DNA of 31,912 bases from a virus. The translations under genes and the position numbers were made by a program. Where the stretch lies: the IMG/VR virus record IMGVR_UViG_3300006805_000095, positions 1 through 31,912 of that record; one strand, written 5' to 3'. Positions 1-9,300 of the stretch are shown piece by piece. How positions within the stretch are numbered: the stretch's first letter is position 1; each line of letters begins with the position of its first letter. A model generated the notes under the pieces. That model had not been told where the DNA came from. It made no database searches and saw only the letters and a program-made list of their open reading frames with translations.

Positions 1-34
1 TAGCTCCTTATGTGTAAGTGTAACACATTTGCGT

Positions 35-49
35 ACCGTTGTCAACGGT
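35..49. other. Short perfect inverted repeat upstream of the first gene
   Basis: ACCGTTG and CAACGGT are 7-base arms around one central T. As RNA this gives a 6-bp stem with a GTC loop. It lies in the 98-base leader between an unseen upstream gene and the late box at 73. There is no following T tract, so it is not a clear intrinsic terminator. It could be a 3' mRNA end structure of the upstream gene or an operator. Confidence 0.35.
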
Positions 50-72
50 TAAGTGCATAGATAATACAAACG

Positions 73-79
73 GTAAATA
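73..79 (+). promoter_or_regulatory. Late promoter box (GTAAATA) for the 99-746 gene and baseplate operon
   Basis: GTAAATA matches the last six bases of the T4 late promoter TATAAATA. With T4 spacing, the start point would be about base 85. That leaves a 14-base leader carrying the ribosome site GGAGAA (85-90) just before the ATG at 99. It is one of five such boxes in the window, each directly upstream of a gene. Confidence 0.6.
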
Positions 80-98
80 GGTATGGAGAATTATATTA

Positions 99-746
99 AT
101 GAAGATCAAAGACCTACAGCCCCGTATTGTTGCAGTATATGCAGGCCGCTTCCATCCGTTTCATCATGGACATGCGGAAGTTTTTCGCGAACTTGCAAGC
201 AAGTTTGGCCTTAACAATACTTACATCACTACTAGTGGCAAGGTTGACCCACTTAAAAGCCCATTTACGTTTGCTGAAAAATCAGTAATGATGCAGGCTG
301 CTGGAGTCCCAGCTGCAAATATCATTGAAGAGGCAGTTCCATATGCACCTGTTAACTTACCAGCAAAATTACATCTTGATCCCAATTCTGATGTAATGGT
401 GTTTGGCGTGGGCCAAAAGGATCTGCAAGATGATCCGCGTTTTGCATTTAAGCCACTAAAAGATGGCTCACCATCATACTTCCAACGATATACTGGAAAA
501 GATTTAATGCCATTTAGCAATGTTAAAAATGCTGATGGCACCCGTGCTGGCCACGCATACATCTACCCTGTTGCAGATGTGCAATTCACTATTGGTGGTC
601 AGCAAATAAACAGCGCCAGTGCAATTAGAGCAATGTATAGTGCAGCAGATGACGAAGGCCGCACTGCAATTTTACAAGAACTATACCCACAAGGCGGCGC
701 ATTGATTGCAAAAATTAAACGCATCTTTGATGCTAAGTTAGGATAA
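99..746 (+). CDS. Cytidylyltransferase-like nucleotidyltransferase
   Basis: A 215-residue protein of the HxGH nucleotidyltransferase superfamily, whose members (NMN, pantetheine-phosphate and glycerol-phosphate transferases) join an NMP moiety to a phosphorylated substrate. The N-terminal strand and motif YAGRFHPFHHGH (residues 14-25) contains the HxGH signature at H22-H25. The C-terminal signature SASAIR (172-177) corresponds to the family's ISxTxxR motif, whose Arg contacts ATP phosphates. Both ends of the active site are therefore present and the enzyme looks intact. The substrate cannot be read from sequence; an NMN/NAD salvage or sugar/lipid-head-group role are both possible. It has its own late box and ribosome site (GGAGAA, 85-90) and ends 4 bases before the baseplate genes, so it appears to be expressed with virion proteins. 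Fold call strong; function open. Confidence 0.8.
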   Translation: MKIKDLQPRIVAVYAGRFHPFHHGHAEVFRELASKFGLNNTYITTSGKVDPLKSPFTFAEKSVMMQAAGVPAANIIEEAVPYAPVNLPAKLHLDPNSDVMVFGVGQKDLQDDPRFAFKPLKDGSPSYFQRYTGKDLMPFSNVKNADGTRAGHAYIYPVADVQFTIGGQQINSASAIRAMYSAADDEGRTAILQELYPQGGALIAKIKRIFDAKLG

Positions 747-750
747 CATA

Positions 751-1386
751 GTGGCAAATTTAAGTACGCCAGTTACAATAGAGTTCAAAGCCTTTGCTGA
801 GATGGGCACTACTGATGCTTCTGGCCGCAAAAATGGAAATAGTGATCCACGATCACTTACCAAAACTGCTCCTGGTACGAAGCATATACTAACATGGCCA
901 AGTACTCCTAAGATTGCACAATCAATTGAAGTAAATTACAGCACTTGGGAATTACAACATACAAATTATCAGCCAAGTGCATTTGGTAATCGTGCAACAC
1001 CATCTGTGACAATTAGCGGGCAATGGTTTAGTCGCAACGAAGAAGAAGCAAAGCGTACATTGAGTGCTATTCACTTGTTGCGTAGTGCAACCAGCATGTT
1101 TTATGGTCGTGAAGATAAAAATAAAGGAACGCCCCCGCCAATTGGACGTTTGAATGCACACGGATTATACAATAATACTCCAGTTGTTGTAAAATCATTT
1201 AACTACGATTATCCTAATGATATTGATTACATTGCAGTTGATATGTTCAATGGTAAACAATCGGTGCCTGTTCTTTTTGAAATGTCTGTGTCATTGATTA
1301 TTCAAATAAATGCAGTAGAAGCAGTTAAGAACTACACACTAGAAAACTTTTTTACTGGAAAACTTTTAGGGGACGGATACGTATAA
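751..1386 (+). CDS. Baseplate tail-tube cap/initiator protein (T4 gp48/gp54-like)
   Basis: A 211-residue protein starting at GTG 751; AGGA at 740-743 is a well-placed ribosome site and no ATG offers a comparable start. The middle (SVTISGQWFSRNEEEA, then about 30 residues on PPPIGRLNAHGLYNNTPVVV, a short stretch PNDIDYI and a closing VPVLFEMSVSLIIQ) matches the pattern I associate with marine T4-like gp48/gp54 proteins, which cap the baseplate and start tail-tube polymerisation. It is shorter than T4 gp48 (364) or gp54 (320) and I cannot say which of the two it replaces. It overlaps the gp53 gene by one base (TAATG). Family recognition is from memory of the motif pattern, supported by position next to gp53. 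Confidence 0.65.
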   Translation: MANLSTPVTIEFKAFAEMGTTDASGRKNGNSDPRSLTKTAPGTKHILTWPSTPKIAQSIEVNYSTWELQHTNYQPSAFGNRATPSVTISGQWFSRNEEEAKRTLSAIHLLRSATSMFYGREDKNKGTPPPIGRLNAHGLYNNTPVVVKSFNYDYPNDIDYIAVDMFNGKQSVPVLFEMSVSLIIQINAVEAVKNYTLENFFTGKLLGDGYV

Positions 1387-1685
1387 TGGCAACAACTGGA
1401 AAAAATCAATATGCAGATACACCAATTACAGATTTCTATCTTGACTTGGCAAAGTTCCCAGACATGGCAAAGTTAGTAGGCGGCAAGACTCCGGTAGTAA
1501 TAACTGTAGACCCAAAGTATCAATATCGTCCTGACTTACTAAGCTATGCATTATACGATAACAGCAGCTACTGGTGGTTAATATTTATGTTAAACAGAAA
1601 TTCATTGAAGGACCCAATACGCGATTTAAAAGCAGGAATGTCTTTGCTTGTATTGTCCAGAGCTGATCTTGACGGAGTAATTTAA
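1386..1685 (+). CDS. 53: Baseplate wedge protein gp53
   Basis: A 99-residue protein. The core YQYRPDLLSYALYDNSSYWW, followed by NRNSLKDPIRDLKAGMSLLV, is the characteristic gp53 pattern: R-x-D-x-L-(S)-x-x-LY, then a WW pair, N, DP and a G before a hydrophobic strand resembling a LysM-type turn. In T4, gp53 joins wedges around the hub. It is about half the T4 length (196), which keeps only the conserved core. ATG 1386 overlaps the previous stop (TAATG), with AGGGGA (1368-1373) as ribosome site. It ends in another TAATG junction with the next gene, implying translational coupling through the module. Confidence 0.8.
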   Translation: MATTGKNQYADTPITDFYLDLAKFPDMAKLVGGKTPVVITVDPKYQYRPDLLSYALYDNSSYWWLIFMLNRNSLKDPIRDLKAGMSLLVLSRADLDGVI

Positions 1686-3754
1686 TGGCAGTAAAACCAA
1701 CATACAATGATAATATCGGCTTGCCGGAAATTCATTATAACCCTTTACAAAACTATCGCAATGCGACGTATAACACTCGCTTGACAATGATGCCTGTGAC
1801 CGAATCAACCAACGCTCGACCTGAACGCAAATATGATTATAAAAAGGGTATTGTTCTTTGGGAGACAGGCGGGACTGGCACAGTATTCTTAGAAGAGCTT
1901 ACAATGCATGCAGCAGGTACTGGCAACAAGTCTGGCGACTATTTGACACAAATGCCAATTAAGTTCACTGGCAAACTTGTTGAGCCAATTGGCGGCCGGT
2001 TGATTGAAGCAATTAGTCTTGCAGCAATGCAATTGGGTTACGCAAATAACGGCGCAACATACCTGTTTGAAATTTCTTTTGTAGGAACTAATACTGAGAC
2101 CGATTTACCTGAAACTTGCAGAGGCTGGCAAGATGAGGAGATGATATTTCGTTGGTACATAACAATCAATGAATTAAAAATGAAGTTGGACTATAAAGGC
2201 AGCGTATACGACTTTGAGTTTATGCCGTCTGATGCGTCTGCTACGTTATCTGACTTTACACGATTAGAACAGGGATTTCGAATGGACGGCAAGCCAGAAA
2301 CCATTGGCGATTTCTGTAAGCAATTGGCAGAAGCATTGAATAAACGAGAAGCTGAAAAAGTGAAATCAGGCATGCGCTGCGAGCCCCACAAATATGTAAT
2401 TACTGCACACAAAGATATTGCCAACTTAAAGTATAGCTATGGCATGGTCGGCAATTTTGCTGCTAAGTGGGGTATGTTTAAAGGTGAAATACAAGCGCAA
2501 CCAGGCACAAGTATACAGACATTTATACTTGGGGCAATGCCAAACAGCGAAGAAGTATTAAAGTTTCTACACCAAATTCCTAAGAAGAAAGACTTTAATA
2601 GTCCAGATACAAAACCAAATACAGCAGAAATTGCAATTAAATCATTTGCAATTATTCCTGGCTGCAAGGATATTGCTAAAGGTAAGTTGCAGGCATATGA
2701 CCCTAAATTAGGAGCAGTTGCTAAAGAAGTTCACTACTTTATTACAACACGTGAAGACGGTAGAAATGCAGTTAGTCCACAAGAGTATAAGGATGCACAA
2801 GATCCTTCTCAACGCGACAAACGTGTACAAAACTGGATTTCTAAAGGCTTATTGAGAAAAGTGTATAAGTGGATTTATACAGGCGAAAATACTGAAGTTA
2901 TTAACGCTGATATTAAAATTGATTTCCTGTGGCGTAATGTTCGCCCATTATGGATTAACAAAGATGGCAAGCCAATTGCAGCAACAGCAACTCAGCCAAC
3001 TGCAAGCAAAAAATCCAATGCAAGCAATAACTCTAAGGTTATAAACTGCAATGACGCACGAGAAGTACAGCCGGGGAATCAGACAAATACAATTTACTAT
3101 GCTGAGGATATGCCATACAATTCGGGGTCTGGAATTGATCCTAAACCTGGATGGTACCCACATATGCCACAATTTCAGCACGTGAATACCACTGTAGATC
3201 AAGCAAGTAGTCAAAGTGCAGTATATCAAGAAAGTGCGCAAGAATACAGCATTTATCGACAAGTTGCAAACAATCAAGCAGCATCTGGTGATATGTTTAA
3301 TTTAGAGTTAGATGTAGTTGGTGATCCGTTTTGGCTATTGCAGGTACCTGGCGCCAAAGGTGGGCCTCCCTGGACTGACGATGTATGGGAATATGAAGCA
3401 AAGCAGTTGACAGAAGAAACAATGGCCGAGAAACGTAAGTCTGCAAGTACACATACCTGGCTATCATACATTTACTTTGAAGCGCAAGTACCATCTGCTG
3501 ATAATGATAAACAAGATAGAATGGCGCTGCGTAAGTCAGATGCAGTGTCGGGTGTATATTCAGTTATTGAAATTACAAATAAGTTCACCAAAGGTAGATT
3601 TACAACTCATTTAAAATGTGTAAGAGAAAATTTATCTAATCCGTGGGTAGGCAAAATGGTTGGTACTCCAGTAACAGCTTCTGGTGGGCAAAAGAATGCG
3701 TCAGGAGTTGGTCCCAAGACTGCTGGCACTTCAAACGCAAAAGAGAAGAAATAA
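1685..3754 (+). CDS. Large baseplate hub candidate in gp27 position
   Basis: A 689-residue protein that I do not recognise by motif. It begins at ATG 1685 with GGAG (1674-1677) seven bases upstream and sits between gp53 and gp5, where the hub protein that seats the gp5 spike is expected. The first ~250 residues look like a mixed beta domain. The section at about 430-480 is rich in Ala, Thr, Ser, Asn and Gln, as in a linker. The C-terminus (TPVTASGGQKNASGVGPKT) is low-complexity. There is no signal peptide or membrane segment. T4 gp27 has 391 residues, so if this is the hub it carries about 300 extra residues. Assignment rests on synteny only; another virion structural role is possible. Confidence 0.5.
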   Translation: MAVKPTYNDNIGLPEIHYNPLQNYRNATYNTRLTMMPVTESTNARPERKYDYKKGIVLWETGGTGTVFLEELTMHAAGTGNKSGDYLTQMPIKFTGKLVEPIGGRLIEAISLAAMQLGYANNGATYLFEISFVGTNTETDLPETCRGWQDEEMIFRWYITINELKMKLDYKGSVYDFEFMPSDASATLSDFTRLEQGFRMDGKPETIGDFCKQLAEALNKREAEKVKSGMRCEPHKYVITAHKDIANLKYSYGMVGNFAAKWGMFKGEIQAQPGTSIQTFILGAMPNSEEVLKFLHQIPKKKDFNSPDTKPNTAEIAIKSFAIIPGCKDIAKGKLQAYDPKLGAVAKEVHYFITTREDGRNAVSPQEYKDAQDPSQRDKRVQNWISKGLLRKVYKWIYTGENTEVINADIKIDFLWRNVRPLWINKDGKPIAATATQPTASKKSNASNNSKVINCNDAREVQPGNQTNTIYYAEDMPYNSGSGIDPKPGWYPHMPQFQHVNTTVDQASSQSAVYQESAQEYSIYRQVANNQAASGDMFNLELDVVGDPFWLLQVPGAKGGPPWTDDVWEYEAKQLTEETMAEKRKSASTHTWLSYIYFEAQVPSADNDKQDRMALRKSDAVSGVYSVIEITNKFTKGRFTTHLKCVRENLSNPWVGKMVGTPVTASGGQKNASGVGPKTAGTSNAKEKK

Positions 3755-3756
3755 AC

Positions 3757-5883
3757 ATGGCAACAGCAAACACATATGGTGGAAATGCAGGCGGCGGCAG
3801 CGGCAACAAAAAGTTTGGCATCTATATAGGTACGGTAAAGGAAAATACAGATAAAGACGGCCTTGGCCGTTTACGAGTATGGATTCCACAATTGAGTTCA
3901 GCGAACCCCAACGATGCAAGTTCGTGGCATACACTTAGATATTGCCCACCAATGGCAGGCGCAAGCTCTACATCAGTTGAATCTCAAGCAACGGATGCAA
4001 CAAAGTTTAAACAAACAAATCAAAGTTATGGTGTGTGGATGGTTCCACCAGATCTTAATATTCAAGTCATCTGCGGTTTTATCAATGGTGAGTTACACCA
4101 GGGTATCTGGTGGGCGTGTTTACCACATGATGGGCATACACATGCGATTCCAGCAGTTGCATCAGGTGCAACACACGATGGTAACACTGCTCCAGTAGCA
4201 GAACGTAATCGTTACAATTTAAAAGATCCACAGCCTGAACATCGTCCAGAGCATCCTCAAAGTGATATTGTTAAGCGACAGGGATTAGAGAAAGATCTTC
4301 GTCGTGGTCACATCAATGCAGGTCCTTTTAGAAATGTGGATAAGCACCCAGGTAAGGGTTACGGCATCTTAACCCCAGGTCAGCATCAGTTTGTAATGGA
4401 TGACGGAGAAAAAGGGCACAGCGGTCAAATCCGTTTACGTACTAACTCTGGCAACACGTTTATTATGGATAATGATGGCGGCTTTATCTACATGATCAAT
4501 GCCAGTGGTAATGCATGGTTCCAATTAGACGCCGATGGTAACGTAGATTTATATGCAGCTGGAGATTTTAGTGTCAATGCAGAAGGTAGTATTAATTTGC
4601 GTGCTGGTAATAACATTAACATGGAAGCTGTTAACAATATAAATGCCAGGGCTGGCGCAAATCTTGTTGCAGAAGCTTGCGAAGTAGTAAACATTACAGG
4701 CACCACTGGAATGAAACTTAGTACAAACCAGAATATGAACATTCTGGCAGATAGCCAATTTAAAATAACTGGTCAGCGAGTTGATATAAATGGGCCTGCT
4801 GCCGACCGTGCTGCACTGCCAGTTGAAAATAGCTTGGTTACAAATGCAACCATTGGTAAAAGTATTGCTGGCAGAGTGCCCGAAGCAGAACCATATGGAG
4901 GCCACGCAATTCGAGATGGCGAACAACCAACAGTACCAGTAGGAACCAATCCAGTACCAGAAAACAATATTTCTCCTGCAGCAGAAAGTTACGAAGACAA
5001 GCCGCCGCCAGAAAAAACTGATGCTATTGCATGTGTACCCGATGTCACGCAAAATAGACTAAGCGACGAAGCATTCAATATGATGAAGAGTCGAGAAGCA
5101 TACCGCGGTATGATGTATAGTGACTTCCAGGGATATAGTGTAGGTTACGGTACTCGAGTTGATATTTGGGGACCAAGTAATTCTGCAAGTAAAATTGATG
5201 ATAGCTTAAAACAAGCATTGCTTGCTGGTCCAAGTGAAGCTGAAGCACGATTAGCAAGTCGACAAATTGTTGATAGGCACGTTGCACCAGCAGTACTTAA
5301 TACATTGAATAAAGCCAAAGACGGTAAAAACGTATGCGTTACACAGTCTCAAATTGATGCATTAATTATGGCAGCATACGGGAATCCATCAGCAGCAAAT
5401 AAGATGGCAGAAGCACTTGTTGCAAGTGGCGCCGCTCAAGCTGACGGTAAACCTACTAATGCTGATATTGCAAACATCTGGGCAAACAGCAGTTATTCAA
5501 ATAGTGCTAACCAACGCAACGCTGAAGCAAAATATGCAATGACAGGCACAGCAAACGCTGATACTCGTAGTCAAACACAATCACAATTAATGGCAGCAGG
5601 TGTCAAATCTGATGAAGTTGCTATTAAAAATGGCAAGGCACGAAATCCAAGAGATCCGTGGCCAACTGCCTTAGGTAACGGCCCAAAGACAGGCGCAAGA
5701 TCCGAAGCTGCATACGGTAAACCTACTGCTCAACAAGCTAATCAATGGGAACGAAGCTGCTATTTGAATACTGGCAATATTCCAACAGGATCCAATTTAA
5801 CATTGACTCAGTTAAGAGACAAGTATGGCGAGCCACATACTGGCAGCAACTATCCACCAAACGCTCCGACTAAGTCGTCTTAG
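3757..5883 (+). CDS. 5: Baseplate central spike/lysozyme gp5 with C-terminal lysozyme domain
   Basis: 708 residues from ATG 3757, just after the previous TAA. The open frame extends back to 3643, but that part is the antiparallel-frame shadow of the preceding gene's end. Residues ~20-150 form the OB-fold domain (GIYIGTVKENTDKDGLGRLR, then VWMVPP and the GFINGELHQGIWW region). Residues ~229-345 are a short-period beta-helix spike (repeats such as INLRAGNNINMEAVNNINAR). Residues ~430-600 resemble T4 lysozyme: E447 and D456 keep the E11-D20 spacing, and S461 in GYSVGYGT sits near Thr26. In T4 gp5 the lysozyme lies between the OB-fold and the helix; here it follows the spike. The domain would open the peptidoglycan during injection. 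The last ~100 residues are unassigned. Confidence 0.85.
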   Translation: MATANTYGGNAGGGSGNKKFGIYIGTVKENTDKDGLGRLRVWIPQLSSANPNDASSWHTLRYCPPMAGASSTSVESQATDATKFKQTNQSYGVWMVPPDLNIQVICGFINGELHQGIWWACLPHDGHTHAIPAVASGATHDGNTAPVAERNRYNLKDPQPEHRPEHPQSDIVKRQGLEKDLRRGHINAGPFRNVDKHPGKGYGILTPGQHQFVMDDGEKGHSGQIRLRTNSGNTFIMDNDGGFIYMINASGNAWFQLDADGNVDLYAAGDFSVNAEGSINLRAGNNINMEAVNNINARAGANLVAEACEVVNITGTTGMKLSTNQNMNILADSQFKITGQRVDINGPAADRAALPVENSLVTNATIGKSIAGRVPEAEPYGGHAIRDGEQPTVPVGTNPVPENNISPAAESYEDKPPPEKTDAIACVPDVTQNRLSDEAFNMMKSREAYRGMMYSDFQGYSVGYGTRVDIWGPSNSASKIDDSLKQALLAGPSEAEARLASRQIVDRHVAPAVLNTLNKAKDGKNVCVTQSQIDALIMAAYGNPSAANKMAEALVASGAAQADGKPTNADIANIWANSSYSNSANQRNAEAKYAMTGTANADTRSQTQSQLMAAGVKSDEVAIKNGKARNPRDPWPTALGNGPKTGARSEAAYGKPTAQQANQWERSCYLNTGNIPTGSNLTLTQLRDKYGEPHTGSNYPPNAPTKSS

Positions 5884-5916
5884 CCCACTTGATAACACCC
5901 AGTATATTGGCGTTCG

Positions 5917-5923
5917 CTAAATA
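5917..5923 (+). promoter_or_regulatory. Late promoter box (CTAAATA) before gp25, predicting a leaderless mRNA
   Basis: CTAAATA ends six bases before the ATG at 5929. With T4 late-promoter geometry (box at -13 to -6) the first transcribed base is the A of that ATG. The only purine-rich bases, AGGTG (5923-5927), are too close to act as a normal ribosome site and would lie upstream of the transcript start. Confidence 0.6.
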
Positions 5924-5928
5924 GGTGT

Positions 5929-6309
5929 ATGGCACGCTACATATCAAAATTCCGCGGTTATAGCTCAATAGGGACAAGTTTTCTTAGTCCTGTTCGCTAT
6001 GACTTAGACTTAGCAAGACAAGACTTACTAAACCACTTTAATACTCGCAAAGGTGAACGCATTATGATGCCCACCTTTGGTAGTATTGTATGGGATATGC
6101 TATTTGAGCCGCTTGACGACATTACTATTAATTTAATTGATGCTGATGTACGTGCAATTATTAAAAATGACCCACGTTGGTCGTTGCAGAGTGTAACGAT
6201 TAGCGAAGGGCCTAACGCACTAAACATTAATGTAGTGGTAACATATTTGCCAACTGAAGAAACAGTAACATTACCATTGACATACGATAAAGGAACTAAC
6301 ACATTATGA
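5929..6309 (+). CDS. 25: Baseplate wedge protein gp25
   Basis: 126 residues, close to T4 gp25 (132). It belongs to the gp25/GpW family whose members sit at the sheath-baseplate junction and nucleate sheath assembly. Visible signatures are the RKGERIMMPTFGS stretch (about 40-52) and the following WDMLFEPLDD, which carries the EP element of the conserved EPR core motif, here with Leu for Arg. The next in-frame Met lies inside this core, so ATG 5929 must be the start even though no proper ribosome site precedes it; see the late box at 5917. It shares ATGA with gp6 downstream. Confidence 0.9.
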   Translation: MARYISKFRGYSSIGTSFLSPVRYDLDLARQDLLNHFNTRKGERIMMPTFGSIVWDMLFEPLDDITINLIDADVRAIIKNDPRWSLQSVTISEGPNALNINVVVTYLPTEETVTLPLTYDKGTNTL

Positions 6310-9300
6310 GTCAGACTCGACGCCTTGGACAACTATATGCCGCTGAAGGCTGGCTAAACAACTATCGATATCTGGTAAACGCTGACTTTAAAGCATACGA
6401 CTTTGAAAGTTTACGTACCACACTTTTAGATCACGTTAAAACAAATTATCCAGAAGATTTTAACGACTTTATTAACTCCAGTGAGTATGTTGCTATCATT
6501 GACATGATGGCGTTCATTGGCCAGAATCTGGCATTCCGTGCTGATCTAAACTTACGCGAGACATTCTTAGAGACAGCAGAAGTTAGAGGAAACATTTTAA
6601 GTATTGCCCGCCAACTTGGTTACAAACCATTCCGTAATGGCGCAGCGTCGGGTTTTTTACGAATTAGTGCAATCAATACAACACAAAATCTTTACGACAG
6701 CAAAGGAACAAATCTTGCTGGACAGACTATTGTGTGGGGCGATCCATTGAATTCAGACTTCAATGAGCAATTTACTGTGATTTTAAATCAGGCATTGAAC
6801 AAATCTAATCCAGTTGGCCGTCCTGTTAGCTCTATTGTATCAAACGGTGTGTCAAGACAATTATATCAACTTGATCAGCCAGAGACTCGTACAATGGTTG
6901 AACCATTTACTATTACTGCAAAAAACAATAATAGCTATTCATGCGAACTTGTGCCAGCTGAAATTGACGCAGTAACTGAATTAGCTGTTGAAGGCTTACC
7001 TAACCCATACGGGTATTTGACTACTTTGTTTAACAATGATGGTACTGGATACTCATCACCGTCTAATGGTTGGTTTTTCTTGTTCAAGCAAGGCAGCTTA
7101 AAGTTTGAAGACTATGTATTAGATACAAAAGTTGAAAACAGAGTAATTGATCTAAACGGAACTAATATCAATGAAACTGATGTATGGGTGCAAAGCATTA
7201 CATCCACTGGTGAAGTACTATTTAACTGGACAGCAGTACCAAACACAATTGGAAAGAACATTGTATTCAATGGTGTTAGCAAAGACGAACGAAAAGTATA
7301 CGAAATTATTGCTCGCGAAAATGATGCAGTATCATTGAAGTTTGGTGATGATGCGTTTGCTGATATTCCTACCGGCAACATTAGAATTTGGTATCGCGAA
7401 AGTGCAAATGAAATCTTAACAATTGGCAAACAAGATGTGGCTGGACTGCAAATGGTAGTTCGATACATTGATGCAGCATTAAATGAACAAGACTTGCTTA
7501 TAACATTAGACTTAGTTAATTCAGTTAGCAGCACATCAAGCGAATCAATAAGCCAGATTAAAAATCGTGCCAGTAAGACAGCAGCAAGTCAGGATCGCAT
7601 GATTACTGCTTCTGACTATAATATCTACCCAGAAGGTAAAGTAAGCGGAATTGCTAAGATCAAGGCTATTAATCGTACCCACGCTGGCCAAAGTGTGTAT
7701 GCAGATCTAACTGATCCATCAGGTACGTATCGTCCAGTTATTACATTAGCAGATGATGGATTCATTTATGCAAATGAAATTACAGCAGACGACACCCGTG
7801 CAAATACAACTGGTAAGTCTGAGATTTTTAACTGGATTGAAAACTCATTGTTAGACAGAATGTTGCATCAGTTGTATTATAAAAAATATGATGTAATTGT
7901 GCCCGAGACTGCAATCAGTTGGGTAAAAGTAGATTCGACTAACGCTACAACAAACGGTCATTTTGCCATAGCTGGTACTGGTGTACCATTGCGTGTTGGT
8001 AGAGGCACACCTGACTTAAAATTCAGAACGATTAAAAAAGATACATTGATTAAAACACGTTCTGGACAATGGAGTAAGTTAATCGACGTATACAGAGAAG
8101 GGCTAGGAGTCGGCAATACTGCTGGTATCAACACTGGTCTACGTGCAAATGGTCAAGGGGCAGTGTTTATTAACACTATCACTGATACAATTGATATTGA
8201 TGCTTGGTTCCCGGCATTGCGCACTATATTTGCGCCAACTGAAAAGGTTGAAATTCTTAAAGAGATTGACGCAAGACGCAGTTTTGGATTGCGTTACGAT
8301 CAAACGTTTGATCGTTGGAGAGTAATTCGTGCTGATAACGTAGATACTTACAGTTATTTTAGTAATGCAACTGCTGGCAATAATTCAAACATGAAGCTTG
8401 ATGCAAGTTGGTTAATCAGATTGGAATATAGTACAAGTACAGATACATGGACATCTACTATCCGTAAAGACCAAACAGTGTTTGGTAGTGTGAATCAGAT
8501 TACTTTTCAAAATCAACGTTTTGGCCAAGCCTTAGATCGCGGCTCACGTAGAATTATTAAAGATAGCATTAAGTTTTTAACTCAGAATCCGGGCATCACG
8601 CAAGAACTTGAAATGTCAATTGCTGATTATTTTAAATTAGATGACGGACGTTATGATACTAAACGTGTGATATTGCTACTTCCTGGTCTTATAGACACAC
8701 TAGTTCCAAATGACCCGTATGTAATTAGTCGCATTATACAAAACAATGATTTGTATCTTAAAGAAGTACCATTTGTTGATGCGCCAGGCCAGCATACAAT
8801 GACCCCGTCACCATATGCCGCAGGTGTAACTGGGCCAGTCGTTGGCAGAACAAATTTAAAAGTGCAACACAATCATGTACCATTGAGAGATAACAGAGTG
8901 GATGCAACTACTACCAACATCATTGACATGTTTGTACTTACAAGCGAGTATAATACAGCATATCGAACATGGGTATCAAGTGGAGCAACTGCAACAACAA
9001 CGCCGTTGTCATTGACCTCTTTTGGATTAGAAAAGTTAATGGCATCAGTGCTACCTTATAAGAGTATTAGTGATAGTGTAGTGTTCCATCCAGTAACCTA
9101 TAAAGTAATCTTTGGCAAAACTGCCGAACTGCGCAATCAGGTAACAATTAGAATTACTAAAAGCGATACTACAAGAATTAGCGATGCTGAGATTCGTAGT
9201 AGAGTTATTGGAGCAATAGATTCGTATTTTGAAATTGACAATTGGGATTTCGGTGAAACATTCTATTTTACCGATATGGCAGCATGGATACATAAAACAC

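Noticed and set aside
841-857. AGTGATC-CAC-GATCACT hairpin in the tube-cap gene
   Set aside because: 7-bp arms occur several times by chance in a window of this size; others of 6-8 bp were also seen and not listed.
3643-3756. 38-codon upstream extension of gp5
   Set aside because: It lies inside the end of the preceding gene in another frame; ATG 3757 follows the previous stop directly and starts the OB-fold domain properly.
4549-5052. 167-codon minus-strand open frame opposite gp5
   Set aside because: Cys/Ile/Tyr-rich composition typical of antisense shadows; no gene on the minus strand elsewhere in the window.
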